Of a DNA stretch of 64,000 nucleotides, positions 11,701-26,000 are shown piece by piece. Below the pieces are notes generated by a model. It was given only the letters and a program-made list of their open reading frames with translations, searched no databases and was not told where the DNA came from. How positions within the stretch are numbered: the stretch's first letter is position 1; each line of letters begins with the position of its first letter. This stretch comes from Auanema rhodensis (lineage: Eukaryota; Nematoda; Chromadorea; Rhabditida; Rhabditidae): positions 23,466,476-23,530,475 of the forward strand of contig OZ059894.1 in NCBI GenBank assembly GCA_964057225.1, written 5' to 3'. The position numbers and the translations under genes are program-made.

Positions 11701-14700
11701 AGTCTAAAAACAAATTTTTATTGATATTGGTTCATGGTAACCATGACTTTGAAATTTACGTGAACTTTAATTTATGCTAATTAAATGTACACGTGATGTG
11801 CACTTGGTATGTAACTCGCTTCACGTGAAAGATAAAGAGATGCGGTTTTCAAAATTAGATTCCCCATGTCTATATTAGTCTAAAAACAAATTTTTATTGA
11901 TATTGGTTCATGGTAACCATGACTTTGAAATTTACGTGAACTTTAATTTATGCTAATTAAATGTACACGTGATGTGCACTTGGTATGTAACTCGCTTCAC
12001 GTGAAAGATAAAGAGATGCGGTTTTCAAAATTAGATTCCCCATGTCCATATTAGTTTAAACAAACTTTTATTGTTATTGGTTCAAGGTAACCATGACTTT
12101 GAATTTTACGTGAACTTTAATTTATGCTAATTAAATGTACACGTGATGTGCACTTGGTATGTAACTCGCTTCACGTGAAAGATAAAGAGATGCGGTTTTC
12201 AAAATTAGATTCCCCATGTCCATATTAGTCTAAAAACAAATTTTTATTGATATTGGTTCATGGTAACCATGACTTTGAATTTTACGTGAACTTTAATTTA
12301 TGCTAATTAAATGTACACGTGATGTGCACTTGGTATGTAACTCGCTTCACGTGAAAGATAAAGAGATGCGGTTTTCAAAATTAGATTCCCCATGTCCATA
12401 TTAGTCTAAAAACAAATTTTTATTGATATTGGTTCATGGTAACCATGACTTTGAAATTTACGTGAACTTTAATTTATGCTAATTAAATGTACACGTGATG
12501 TGCACTTGGTATGTAACTCGCTTCACGTGAAAGATAAAGAGATGCGGTTTTCAAAATTAGATTCCCCATGTCTATATTAGTCTAAAAACAAATTTTTATT
12601 GATATTGGTTCATGGTAACCATGACTTTGAAATTTACGTGAACTTTAATTTATGCTAATTAAATGTACACGTGATGTGCACTTGGTATGTAACTCGCTTC
12701 ACGTGAAAGATAAAGAGATGCGGTTTTCAAAATTAGATTCCCCATGTCCATATTAGTCTAAAAACAAATTTGTATTGATATTGGTTCATGGTAACCATGT
12801 CTTTGAAATTTACGTGAACTTTAATTTATGCTAATTAAATGTACACGTGATGTGCTCTTGGTATGTAACTCGCTTCACGTGAAAGATAAAAAGATGCGGT
12901 TTTCAAAATTAGATTCCCCATGTCCATATTAGTCTAAAAACAAATTTTTATTGATATTGGTTCATGGTAACCATGACTTTGAAATTTACGTGAACTTTAA
13001 TTTATGCTAATTAAATGTACACGTGATGTGCACTTGGTATGTAACTCGCTTCACGTGAAAGATAAAGAGATGCGGTTTTCAAAATTAGATTCCCCATGTC
13101 CATATTAGTCTAAAAACAAATTTTTATTGATATTGGTTCATGGTAACCATGACTTTGAAATTTACGTGAACTTTAATTTATGCTAATTAAATGTACACGT
13201 GATGTGCACTTGGTATGTAACTCGCTTCACGTGAAAGATAAAGAGATGCGGTTTTCAAAATTAGATTCCCCATGTCCATATTAGTCTAAAAACAAATTTT
13301 TATTGATATTGGTTCATGGTAACCATGACTTTGAAATTTACGTGAACTTTAATTTATGCTAATTAAATGTACACGTGATGTGCACTTGGTATGTAACTTG
13401 CTTCACGTGAAAGATAAAGAGATGCGGTTTTCAAAATTAGATTCCCCATGTCCATATTAGTCTAAAAACAAATTTTTATTGATATTGGTTCATGGTAACC
13501 ATGACTTTGAAATTTACGTGAACTTTAATTTATGCTAATTAAATGTACACGTGATGTGCACTTGGTATGTAACTCGCTTCACGTGAAAGATAAAGAGATG
13601 CGGTTTTCAAAATTAGATTCCCCATGTCCATATTAGTCTAAAAACAAATTTTTATTGATATTGGTTCATGGTAACCATGTCTTTGAAATTTACGTGAACT
13701 TTAATTTATGCTAATTAAATGTACACGTGATGTGCACTTGGTATGTAACTCGCTTCACGTGAAAGATAAAAAGATGCGGTTTTCAAAATTAGATTCCCCA
13801 TGTCCATATTAGTCTAAAAACAAATTTTTATTGATATTGGTTCATGGTAACCATGACTTTGAAACTAACGTGAACTTTAATTTATGCTAATTAAATGTAC
13901 ACGTGATGTGCACTTGGTATGTAACTCGCTTCACGTGAAAGATAAAGAGATGCGGTTTTCAAAATTAGATTCCCCATGTCCATATTAGTCTAAAAACAAA
14001 TTTTTATTGATATTGGTTCATGGTAACCATGTCTTTGAAATTTACGTGAACTTTAATTTATGCTAATTAAATGTACACGTGATGTGCACTTGGTATGTAA
14101 CTCGCTTCACGTGAAAGATAAAAAGATGCGGTTTTCAAAATTAGATTCCCCATGTCCATATTAGTCTAAAAACAAATTTTTATTGATATTGGTTCATGGT
14201 AACCATGACTTTGAAATTTACGTGAACTTTAATTTATGCTAATTAAATGTACACGTGATGTGCACTTGGTATGTAACTCGCTTCACGTGAAAGATAAAGA
14301 GATGCGGTTTTCAAAATTAGATTCCCCATGTCCATATTAGTCTAAAAACAAATTTTTATTGATATTGGTTCATGGTAACCATGACTTTGAAATTTACGTG
14401 AACTTTAATTTATGCTAATTAAATGTACACGTGATGTGCTCTTGGTATGTAACTCGCTTCACGTGAAAGATAAAAAGATGCGGTTTTCAAAATTAGATTC
14501 CCCATGTCCATATTAGTCTAAAAACAAATTTTTATTGATATTGGTTCATGGTAACCATGACTTTGAAATTTACGTGAACTTTAATTTATGCTAATTAAAT
14601 GTACACGTGATGTGCACTTGGTATGTAACTCGCTTCACGTGAAAGATAAAGAGATGCGGTTTTCAAAATTAGATTCCCCATGTCCATATTAGTCTAAAAA

Positions 14701-15822
14701 CAAATTTTTATTGATATTGGTTCATGGTAACCATGACTTTGAAATTTACGTGAACTTTAATTTATGCTAATTAAATGTACACGTGATGTGCACTTGGTAT
14801 GTAACTCGCTTCACGTGAAAGATAAAAAGATGCGGTTTTCAAAATTAGATTCCCCATGTCCATATTAGTCTAAAAACAAATTTTTATTGATATTGGTTCA
14901 TGGTAACCATGACTTTGAAACTAACGTGAACTTTAATTTATGCTAATTAAATGTACACGTGATGTGCACTTGGTATGTAACTCGCTTCACGTGAAAGATA
15001 AAGAGATGCGGTTTTCAAAATTAGATTCCCCATGTCCATATTAGTCTAAAAACAAATTTTTATTGATATTGGTTCATGGTAACCATGTCTTTGAAATTTA
15101 CGTGAACTTTAATTTATGCTAATTAAATGTACACGTGATGTGCACTTGGTATGTAACTCGCTTCACGTGAAAGATAAAAAGATGCGGTTTTCAAAATTAG
15201 ATTCCCCATGTCCATATTAGTCTAAAAACAAATTTTTATTGATATTGGTTCATGGTAACCATGACTTTGAAATTTACGTGAACTTTAATTTATGCTAATT
15301 AAATGTACACGTGATGTGCACTTGGTATGTAACTCGCTTCACGTGAAAGATAAAGAGATGCGGTTTTCAAAATTAGATTCCCCATGTCCATATTAGTCTA
15401 AAAACAAATTTTTATTGATATTGGTTCATGGTAACCATGACTTTGAAATTTACGTGAACTTTAATTTATGCTAATTAAATGTACACGTGATGTGCACTTG
15501 GTATGTAACTCGCTTCACGTGAAAGATAAAGAGATGCGGTTTTCAAAATTAGATTCCCCATGTCCATATTAGTCTAAAAACAAATTTTTATTGATATTGG
15601 TGCATGGTAATCATGACTTTGAAATTTACGTGAACTTTAATTTATGCTAATTAAATGTACACGTGATGTGCACTTGGTATGTAACTTGCTTCACGTGAAA
15701 GATAAAGAGATGCGGTTTTCAAAATTAGATTCCCCATGTCCATATTAGTCTAAAAACAAATTTTTATTGATATTGGTTCATGGTAACCATGACTTTGAAA
15801 CTTACGTGAACTTTAATTTATG
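8789..15822. repeat. Irregular part of domain 1 with a repeated 4-monomer cassette
   Basis: 174-bp monomers occur as close pairs (8615/9141 and 11427/11953, three monomers apart) and then not again until 15823. A four-monomer cassette (AAAAGATG with GAAACTAACG; CATGTC; AAAAGATG; plain) occurs at 10371-11074, 13711-14414 and 14767-15470. GAAACTAACG removes the ACGTGA-flanking TTTACG and occurs only in this cassette. The first two cassettes share one further upstream monomer (offset 3340 bp). GTGCTC for GTGCAC, which breaks the GTGCAC palindrome, appears near 12854 and 14437. Confidence 0.7.
12127..12302 (+). repeat. Hybrid monomer (plain body, 174-class 3' end)
   Basis: This 176-bp monomer directly follows a 174-bp monomer. 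It has the ordinary A/T tract and CATGGTAACCATG dyad but ends in GAATTTTACG, otherwise seen only in the 174-bp class. It reads as a recombinant or converted copy with a switch point between about monomer positions 135 and 153. A single independent A to T change is the alternative. Confidence 0.6.
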
Positions 15823-18800
15823 CTAATTAAATGTACACGTGATGTGCACTTGGTATGTAACTCGCTTCACGTGAAAGATAAAGAGATGCGGTTTTCAAAA
15901 TTAGATTCCCCATGTCCATATTAGTTTAAACAAACTTTTATTGTTATTGGTTCAAGGTAACCATGACTTTGAATTTTACGTGAACTTTAATTTATGCTAA
16001 TTAAATGTACACGTGATGTGCACTTGGTATGTAACTCGCTTCACGTGAAAGATAAAGAGATGCGGTTTTCAAAATTAGATTCCCCATGTCCATATTAGTC
16101 TAAAAACAAATTTTTATTGATATTGGTTCATGGTAACCATGACTTTGAAATTTACGTGAACTTTAATTTATGCTAATTAAATGTACACGTGATGTGCACT
16201 TGGTATGTAACTCGCTTCACGTGAAAGATAAAGAGATGCGGTTTTCAAAATTAGATTCCCCATGTCTATATTAGTCTAAAAACAAATTTTTATTGATATT
16301 GGTTCATGGTAACCATGACTTTGAAATTTACGTGAACTTTAATTTATGCTAATTAAATGTACACGTGATGTGCACTTGGTATGTAACTCGCTTCACGTGA
16401 AAGATAAAGAGATGCGGTTTTCAAAATTAGATTCCCCATGTCCATATTAGTCTAAAAACAAATTTGTATTGATATTGGTTCATGGTAACCATGTCTTTGA
16501 AATTTACGTGAACTTTAATTTATGCTAATTAAATGTACACGTGATGTGCTCTTGGTATGTAACTCGCTTCACGTGAAAGATAAAAAGATGCGGTTTTCAA
16601 AATTAGATTCCCCATGTCCATATTAGTCTAAAAACAAATTTTTATTGATATTGGTTCATGGTAACCATGACTTTGAAATTTACGTGAACTTTAATTTATG
16701 CTAATTAAATTTACACGTGATGTGCACTTGGTATGTAACTCGCTTCACGTGAAAGATAAAGAGATGCGGTTTTCAAAATTAGATTCCCCATGTCCATATT
16801 AGTCTAAAAACAAATTTTTATTGATATTGGTTCATGGTAACCATGACTTTGAAATTTACGTGAACTTTAATTTATGCTAATTAAATGTACACGTGATGTG
16901 CACTTGGTATGTAACTCGCTTCACGTGAAAGATAAAGAGATGCGGTTTTCAAAATTAGATTCCCCATGTCCATATTAGTCTAAAAACAAATTTTTATTGA
17001 TATTGGTGCATGGTAACCATGACTTTGAAATTTACGTGAACTTTAATTTATGCTAATTAAATGTACACGTGATGTGCACTTGGTATGTAACTTGCTTCAC
17101 GTGAAAGATAAAGAGATGCGGTTTTCAAAATTAGATTCCCCATGTCCATATTAGTCTAAAAACAAATTTTTATTGATATTGGTTCATGGTAACCATGACT
17201 TTGAAACTTACGTGAACTTTAATTTATGCTAATTAAATGTACACGTGATGTGCACTTGGTATGTAACTCGCTTCACGTGAAAGATAAAGAGATGCGGTTT
17301 TCAAAATTAGATTCCCCATGTTCATATTAGTCTAAAAACAAATTTTTATTGATATTGGTGCATGGTAACCATGACTTTGAAATTTACGTGAACTTTAATT
17401 TATGCTAATTAAATGTACACGTGATGTGCACTTGGTATGTAACTCGCTTCACGTGAAAGATAAAGAGATGCGGTTTTCAAAATTAGATTCCCCATGTCCA
17501 TATTAGTCTAAAAACAAATTTTTATTGTTATTGGTTCATGGTAACCATGACTTTGAAATTTACGTGAACTTTAATTTATGCTAATTAAATGTACACGTGA
17601 TGTGCACTTGGTATGTAACTCGCTTCACGTGAAAGATAAAGAGATGCGGTTTTCAAAATTAGATTCCCCATGTCCATATTAGTCTAAAAACAAATTTTTA
17701 TTGATATTGGTTCATGGTAACCATGTCTTTGAAATTTACGTGAACTTTAATTTATGCTAATTAAATGTACACGTGATGTGCACTTGGTATGTGACTCGCT
17801 TCACGTGAAAGATAAAGAGATGCGGTTTTCAAAATTAGATTCCCCATGTCCATATTAGTCTAAAAACAAATTTTTATTGATATTGGTTCATGGTAACCAT
17901 GACTTTGAAATTTACGTGAACTTTAATTTATGCTAATTAAATGTACACGTGATGTGCACTTGGTATGTAACTCGCTTCACGTGAAAGATAAAGAGATGCG
18001 GTTTTCAAAATTAGATTCCCCATGTCCATATTAGTTTAAACAAACTTTTATTGTTATTGGTTCAAGGTAACCATGACTTTGAATTTTACGTGAACTTTAA
18101 TTTATGCTAATTAAATGTACACGTGATGTGCACTTGGTATGTAACTCGCTTCACGTGAAAGATAAAGAGATGCGGTTTTCAAAATTAGATTCCCCATGTC
18201 CATATTAGTCTAAAAACAAATTTTTATTGATATTGGTTCATGGTAACCATTACTTTGAAATTTACGTGAACTTTAATTTATGCTAATTAAATGTACACGT
18301 GATGTGCACTTGGTATGTAACTCGCTTCACGTGAAAGATAAAGAGATGCGGTTTTCAAAATTAGATTCCCCATGTCTATATTAGTCTAAAAACAAATTTT
18401 TATTGATATTGGTTCATGGTAACCATGACTTTGAAATTTACGTGAACTTTAATTTATGCTAATTAAATGTACACGTGATGTGCACTTGGTATGTAACTCG
18501 CTTCACGTGAAAGATAAAGAGATGCGGTTTTCAAAATTAGATTCCCCATGTCCATATTAGTCTAAAAACAAATTTTTATTGATATTGGTTCATGGTAACC
18601 ATGTCTTTGAAATTTACGTGAACTTTAATTTATGCTAATTAAATGTACACGTGATGTGCACTTGGTATGTAACTCGCTTCACGTGAAAGATAATGAGATG
18701 CGGTTTTCAAAATTAGATTCCCCATGTCCATATTAGTCTAAAAACAAATTTTTATTGATATTGGTTCATGGTAACCATGACTTGGAAATTTACGTGAACT

Positions 18801-21798
18801 TTAATTTATGCTAATTAAATGTACACGTGATGTGCACTTGGTATGTAACTCGCTTCACGTGAAAGATAAAGAGATGCGGTTTTCAAAATTAGATTCCCCA
18901 TGTCCATATTAGTCTAAAAACAAATTTTTATTGATATTGGTTCATGGTAACCATGACTTTGAAATTTACGTGAACTTTAATTTATGCTAATTAAATGTAC
19001 ACGTGATGTGCACTTGGTATGTAACTCGCTTCACGTGAAAGATAAAGAGATGCGGTTTTCAAAATTAGATTCCCCATGTCCATATTAGTCTAAAAACAAA
19101 TTTTTATTGATATTGGTGCATGGTAACCATGACTTTGAAATTTACGTGAACTTTAATTTATGCTAATTAAATGTACACGTGATGTGCACTTGGTATGTAA
19201 CTTGCTTCACGTGAAAGATAAAGAGATGCGGTTTTCAAAATTAGATTCCCCATGTCCATATTAGTCTAAAAACAAATTTTTATTGATATTGGTGCATGGT
19301 AACCATGACTTTGAAATTTACGTGAACTTTAATTTATGCTAATTAAATGTACACGTGATGTGCACTTGGTATGTAACTCGCTTCACGTGAAAGATAAAGA
19401 GATGCGGTTTTCAAAATTAGATTCCCCATGTCCATATTAGTCTAAAAACAAATTTTTATTGATATTGGTTCATGGTAACCATGTCTTTGAAATTTACGTG
19501 AACTTTAATTTATGCTAATTAAATGTACACGTGATGTGCACTTGGTATGTAACTCGCTTCACGTGAAAGATAAAGAGATGCGGTTTTCAAAATTAGATTC
19601 CCCATGTCCATATTAGTTTAAACAAACTTTTATTGTTATTGGTTCAAGGTAACCATGACTTTGAATTTTACGTGAACTTTAATTTATGCTAATTAAATGT
19701 ACACGTGATGTGCACTTGGTATGTAACTCGCTTCACGTGAAAGATAAAGAGATGCGGTTTTCAAAATTAGATTCCCCATGTCCATATTAGTCTAAAAACA
19801 AATTTTTATTGATATTGGTTCATGGTAACCATGACTTTGAAATTTACGTGAACTTTAATTTATGCTAATTAAATGTACACGTGATGTGCACTTGGTATGT
19901 AACTCGCTTCACGTGAAAGATAAAGAGATGCGGTTTTCAAAATTAGATTCCCCATGTCTATATTAGTCTAAAAACAAATTTTTATTGATATTGGTTCATG
20001 GTAACCATGACTTTGAAATATACGTGAACTTTAATTTATGCTAATTAAATGTACACGTGATGTGCACTTGGTATGTAACTCGCTTCACGTGAAAGATAAA
20101 GAGATGCGGTTTTCAAAATTAGATTCCCCATGTCCATATTAGTCTAAAAACAAATTTTTATTGATATTGGTTCATGGTAACCATGTCTTTGAAATTTACG
20201 TGAACTTTAATTTATGCTAATTAAATGTACACGTGATGTGCACTTGGTATGTAACTCGCTTCACGTGAAAGATAAAAAGATGCGGTTTTCAAAATTAGAT
20301 TCCCCATGTCCATATTAGTCTAAAAACAAATTTTTATTGATATTGGTTCATGGTAACCATGACTTTGAAATTTACGTGAACTTTAATTTATGCTAATTAA
20401 ATGTACACGTGATGTGCTCTTGGTATGTAACTCGCTTCACGTGAAAGATAAAGAGATGCGGTTTTCAAAATTAGATTCCCCATGTCCATATTAGTCTAAA
20501 AACAAATTTTTATTGATATTGGTTCATGGTAACCATGACTTTGAAATTTACGTGAACTTTAATTTATGCTAATTAAATGTACACGTGATGTGCACTTGGT
20601 ATGTAACTCGCTTCACGTGAAAGATAAAGAGATGCGGTTTTCAAAATTAGATTCCCCATGTCCATATTAGTCTAAAAACAAATTTTTATTGATATTGGTG
20701 CATGGTAACCATGACTTTGAAATTTACGTGAACTTTAATTTATGCTAATTAAATGTACACGTGATGTGCACTTGGTATGTAACTTGCTTCACGTGAAAGA
20801 TAAAGAGATGCGGTTTTCAAAATTAGATTCCCCATGTCCATATTAGTCTAAAAACAAATTTTTATTGATATTGGTTCATGGTAACCATGACTTTGAAACT
20901 TACGTGAACTTTAATTTATGCTAATTAAATGTACACGTGATGTGCACTTGGTATGTAACTCGCTTCACGTGAAAGATAAAGAGATGCGGTTTTCAAAATT
21001 AGATTCCCCATGTTCATATTAGTCTAAAAACAAATTTTTATTGATATTGGTGCATGGTAACCATGACTTTGAAATTTACGTGAACTTTAATTTATGCTAA
21101 TTAAATGTACACGTGATGTGCACTTGGTATGTAACTCGCTTCACGTGAAAGATAAAGAGATGCGGTTTTCAAAATTAGATTCCCCATGTCCATATTAGTC
21201 TAAAAACAAATTTTTATTGTTATTGGTTCATGGTAACCATGACTTTGAAATTTACGTGAACTTTAATTTATGCTAATTAAATGTACACGTGATGTGCACT
21301 TGGTATGTAACTCGCTTCACGTGAAAGATAAAGAGATGCGGTTTTCAAAATTAGATTCCCCATGTCCATATTAGTCTAAAAACAAATTTTTATTGATATT
21401 GGTTCATGGTAACCATGTCTTTGAAATTTACGTGAACTTTAATTTATGCTAATTAAATGTACACGTGATGTGCACTTGGTATGTGACTCGCTTCACGTGA
21501 AAGATAAAGAGATGCGGTTTTCAAAATTAGATTCCCCATGTCCATATTAGTCTAAAAACAAATTTTTATTGATATTGGTTCATGGTAACCATGACTTTGA
21601 AATTTACGTGAACTTTAATTTATGCTAATTAAATGTACACGTGATGTGCACTTGGTATGTAACTCGCTTCACGTGAAAGATAAAGAGATGCGGTTTTCAA
21701 AATTAGATTCCCCATGTCCATATTAGTTTAAACAAACTTTTATTGTTATTGGTTCAAGGTAACCATGACTTTGAATTTTACGTGAACTTTAATTTATG
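15823..21798. repeat. 12-mer higher-order repeat, 2110 bp, with a shortened copy
   Basis: 174-bp monomers at 15823, 17933, 19515 and 21625 are spaced 2110, 1582 and 2110 bp, or 12, 9 and 12 monomers. The 12-mers share an ordered series: 174-bp, plain, CTATATT, CATGTC, AAAAGATG/GTGCTC region, GTGCATGG, AACTTGC/GAAACTTACG, TTCATATT with GTGCATGG, GTTATTGG, CATGTC, GTGACT. They differ by single changes, such as AATTTGTATT only in the first and the GTGCTC position. The middle 9-mer lacks the TTCATATT-GTTATTGG-GTGACT stretch. The TTCATATT mark sits at 17322 and 21014, exactly 3692 bp (21 monomers) apart. Confidence 0.75.
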
Positions 21799-23030
21799 CT
21801 AATTAAATGTACACGTGATGTGCACTTGGTATGTAACTCGCTTCACCTGAAAGATAAAGAGATGCGGTTTTCAAAATTAGATTCCCCATGTCCATATTAG
21901 TCTAAAAACAAATTTTTATTGATATTGGTTCATGGTAACCATGACTTTGAAATTTACGTGAACTTTAATTTATGCTAATTAAATGTACACGTGATGTGCA
22001 CTTGGTATGTAACTCGCTTCACGTGAAAGATAAAGAGATGCGGTTTTCAAAATTAGATTCCCCATGTCTATATTAGTCTAAAAACAAATTTTTATTGATA
22101 TTGGTTCATGGTAACCATGACTTTGAAATTTACGTGAACTTTAATTTATGCTAATTAAATGTACACGTGATGTGCACTTGGTATGTAACTCGCTTCACGT
22201 GAAAGATAAAGAGATGCGGTTTTCAAAATTAGATTCCCCATGTCCATATTAGTCTAAAAACAAATTTTTATTGATATTGGTTCATGGTAACCATGTCTTT
22301 GAAATTTACGTGAACTTTAATTTATGCTAATTAAATGTACACGTGATGTGCACTTGGTATGTAACTCGCTTCACGTGAAAGATAAAGAGATGCGGTTTTC
22401 AAAATTAGATTCCCCATGTCCATATTAGTCTAAAAACAAATTTTTATTGATATTGGTTCATGGTAACCATGACTTTGAAATTTACGTGAACTTTAATTTA
22501 TGCTAATTAAATGTACACGTGATGTGCACTTGGTATGTAACTCGCTTCACGTGAAAGATAAAGAGATGCGGTTTTCAAAATTAGATTCCCCATGTCCATA
22601 TTAGTCTAAAAACAAATTTTTATTGATATTGGTTCATGGTAACGATGACTTTGAAATTTACGTGAACTTTAATTTATGCTAATTAAATGTACACGTGATG
22701 TGCACTTGGTATGTAACTCGCTTCACGTGAAAGATAAAGAGATGCGGTTTTCAAAATTAGATTCCCCATGTCCATATTAGTCTAAAAACAAATTTTTATT
22801 GATATTGGTGCATGGTAATCATGACTTTGAAATTTACGTGAACTTTAATTTATGCTAATTAAATGTACACGTGATGTGCACTTGGTATGTAACTTGCTTC
22901 ACGTGAAAGATAAAGAGATGCGGTTTTCAAAATTAGATTCCCCATGTCCATATTAGTCTAAAAACAAATTTATATTGATATTGGTTCATGGTAACCATGT
23001 CTTTGAAGTTTACGTGAACTTTAATTTATG
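21799..23030. repeat. Transition from domain 1 to domain 2
   Basis: Seven monomers carry private changes: CACCTGAA at about 21847 (breaks the TTCACGTGAA palindrome), AACGATG near 22643, TAATCATG at 22819, and AATTTATATTG with GAAGTTT near 22970-23010. The TAATCATG change is shared only with a monomer at 15611, 7208 bp (41 monomers) to the left. No 174-bp monomer occurs from here on. Confidence 0.65.
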
Positions 23031-26000
23031 CTAATTAAATGTACACGTGATGTGCACTTGGTATGTAACTCGCTTCACGTGAAAGATAAAGAGATGCGGT
23101 TTTCAAAATTAGATTCCCCATGTCCATATTAGTCTAAAAACAAATTTTTATTGATATTGGTTCATGGTAACCATGTCTTTGAAATTTACGTGAACTTTAA
23201 TTTATGCTAATTAAATGTACACGTGATGTGCACTTGGTATGTAACTCGCTTCACGTGAAAGATAAAGAGATGCGGTTTTCAAAATTAAATTCCCCATGTC
23301 CATATTAGTCTAAAAACAAATTTTTATTGATATTGGTTCATGGTAACCATGACTTTGAAATTTACGTGAACTTTAATTTATGCTAATTAAATGTACACGT
23401 GATGTGCACTTGGTATGTAACTCGCTTCACGTGAAAGATAAAGAGATGCGGTTTTCAAAATTAGATTCCCCATGTCCATAGTAGTCTAAAAACAAATTTT
23501 TATTGTTATTGGTTCATGGTAACCATGACTTTGAAATTTACGTGAACTTTAATTTATGCTAATTAAATGTACACGTGATGTGCACTTGGTATGTAACTCG
23601 CTTCACGTGAAAGATAAAGAGATGCGGTTTTCAAAATTAGATTCCCCATGTCCATATTAGTCTAAAAACAAATTTTTATTGATATTGGTGCATGGTAACC
23701 ATGACTTTGAAATTTACGTGAACTTTAATTTATGCTAATTAAATGTACACGTGATGTGCACTTGGTATGTAACTCGCTTCACGTGAAAGATAAAGAGATG
23801 CGGTTTTCAAAATTAGATTCCCCATGTCCATATTAGTCTAAAAACAAATTTTTATTGATATTAGTTCATGGTAACCATGACTTTGAAATTTACGTGAACT
23901 TTAATTTATGCTAATTAAATGTACACGTGATGTGCACTTGGTATGTAACTCGCTTCACGTGAAAGATAAAGAGATGCGGTTTTCAAAATTAGATTCCCCA
24001 TGTCCATATTAGTCTAAAAACAAATTTTTATTGATATTGGTGCATGGTAACCATGACTTTGAAATTTACGTGAACTTTAATTTATGCTAATTAAATGTAC
24101 ACGTGATGTGCACTTGGTATGTAACTCGCTTCACGTGAAAGATAAAGAGATGCGGTTTTCAAAATTAGATTCCCCATGTCCATATTAGTCTAAAAACAAA
24201 TTTTTATTGATATTAGTTCATGGTAACCATGTCTTTGAAATTTACGTGAACTTTAATTTATGCTAATTAAATGTACACGTGATGTGCACTTGGTATGTAA
24301 CTTGCTTCACGTGAAAGATAAAGAGATGCGGTTTTCAAAATTAGATTCCCCATGTCCATATTAGTCTAAAAAAAATTTTTTATTGATATTGGTTCATGGT
24401 AACCATGACTTTGAAATTTACGTGAACTTTAATTTATGCTAATTAAATGTACACGTGATGTGCACTTGGTATGTAACTCGCTTCACGTGAAAGATAAAGA
24501 GATGCGGTTTTCAAAATTAGAATCCCCATGTCCATATTAGTCTAAAAACAAATTTTTATTGATATTGGTGCATGGTAACCATGACTTTGAAATTTACGTG
24601 AACTTTAATTTATGCTAATTAAATGTACACGTGATGTGCACTTGGTATGTAACTCGCTTCACGTGAAAGATAAAGAGATGCGGTTTTCAAAATTAGATTC
24701 CCCATGTCCATATTAGTCTAAAAACAAATTTTTATTGATATTGGTGCATGGTAACCATGACTTTGAAATTTACGTGAACTTTAATTTATGCTAATTAAAT
24801 GTACACGTGATGTGCACTTGGTATGTAACTCGCTTCACGTGAAAGATAAAGAGATGCGGTTTTCAAAATTAGATTCCCCATGTCCATATTAGTCTAAAAA
24901 CAAATTTTTATTGATATTGGTGCATGGTAACCATGACTTTGAAATTTACGTGAACTTTAATTTATGCTAATTAAATGTACACGTGATGTGCACTTGGTAT
25001 GTGACTCGCTTCACGTGAAAGATAAAGAGATGCGGTTTTCAGAATTAGATTTCCCATGTCCATATTAGTCTAAAAACAAATTTTTATTGATATTGGTGCA
25101 TGGTAACCATGACTTTGAAATTTACGTGAACTTTAATTTATGCTAATTAAATGTACACGTGATGTGCACTTGGTATGTAACTCGCTTCACGTGAAAGATA
25201 AAGAGATGCGGTTTTCAAAATTAGAATCCCCATGTCCATATTAGTCTAAAAACAAATTTTTATTGATATTGGTGCATGGTAACCATGATTTTGAAATTTA
25301 CGTGAACTTTAATTTATGCTAATTAAATGTACACGTGATGTGCACTTGGTATGTAACTCGCTTCACGTGAAAGATAAAGAGATGCGGTTTTCAAAATTAG
25401 ATTTCTCATGTCCATATTAGTCTAAAAACAAATTTTTATTGATATTGATGCATGGTAACCATGACTTTGAAATTTACGTGAACTTTAATTTATGCTAATT
25501 AAATGTACACGTGATGTGCACTTGGTATGTAACTCGCTTCACGTGAAAGATAAAGAGATGCGGTTTTCAAAATTAGAATCCCCATGTCCATATTAGTCTA
25601 AAAACAAATTTTTATTGATATTGGTTCATGGTAACCATGTCTTTGAAATTTACGTGAACTTTAATTTATGCTAATTAAATGTACACGTGATGTGCACTTG
25701 GTATGTAACTCGCTTCACGTGAAAGATAAAGAGATGCGGTTTTCAAAATTAGATTCCCCATGTCCATATTAGTCTAAAAACAAATTTTTATTGATATTGG
25801 TTCATGGTAACCATGTCTTTGAAATTTACGTGAACTTTAATTTATGCTAATTAAATGTACACGTGATGTGCACTTGGTATGTAACTCGCTTCACGTGAAA
25901 GATAAAGAGATGCGGTTTTCAAAATTAAATTCCCCATGTCCATATTAGTCTAAAAACAAATTTTTATTGATATTGGTTCATGGTAACCATGACTTTGAAA

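Larger units (their letters stand above)
1..23030. repeat. Array domain 1: GTTTAAAC-variant domain (131 monomers)
   Basis: This domain is defined by thirteen 174-bp variant monomers that occur nowhere to the right. Most ordinary monomers here read GGTTCATGG at 129-137. Other recurrent local markers are TATGCA at 21-26, GTGACT for GTAACT, AAATGTTT in the A/T tract, AACTTGC for AACTCGC, GAAACTTACG, and AAAAGATG for AAGAGATG. Their order gives the nested repeats listed separately. Intervals between 174-bp monomers are 8, 8, 8, 14, 8, 3, 13, 3, 22, 12, 9 and 12 monomers, so the domain is built from several competing repeat lengths rather than one HOR. Confidence 0.85.
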
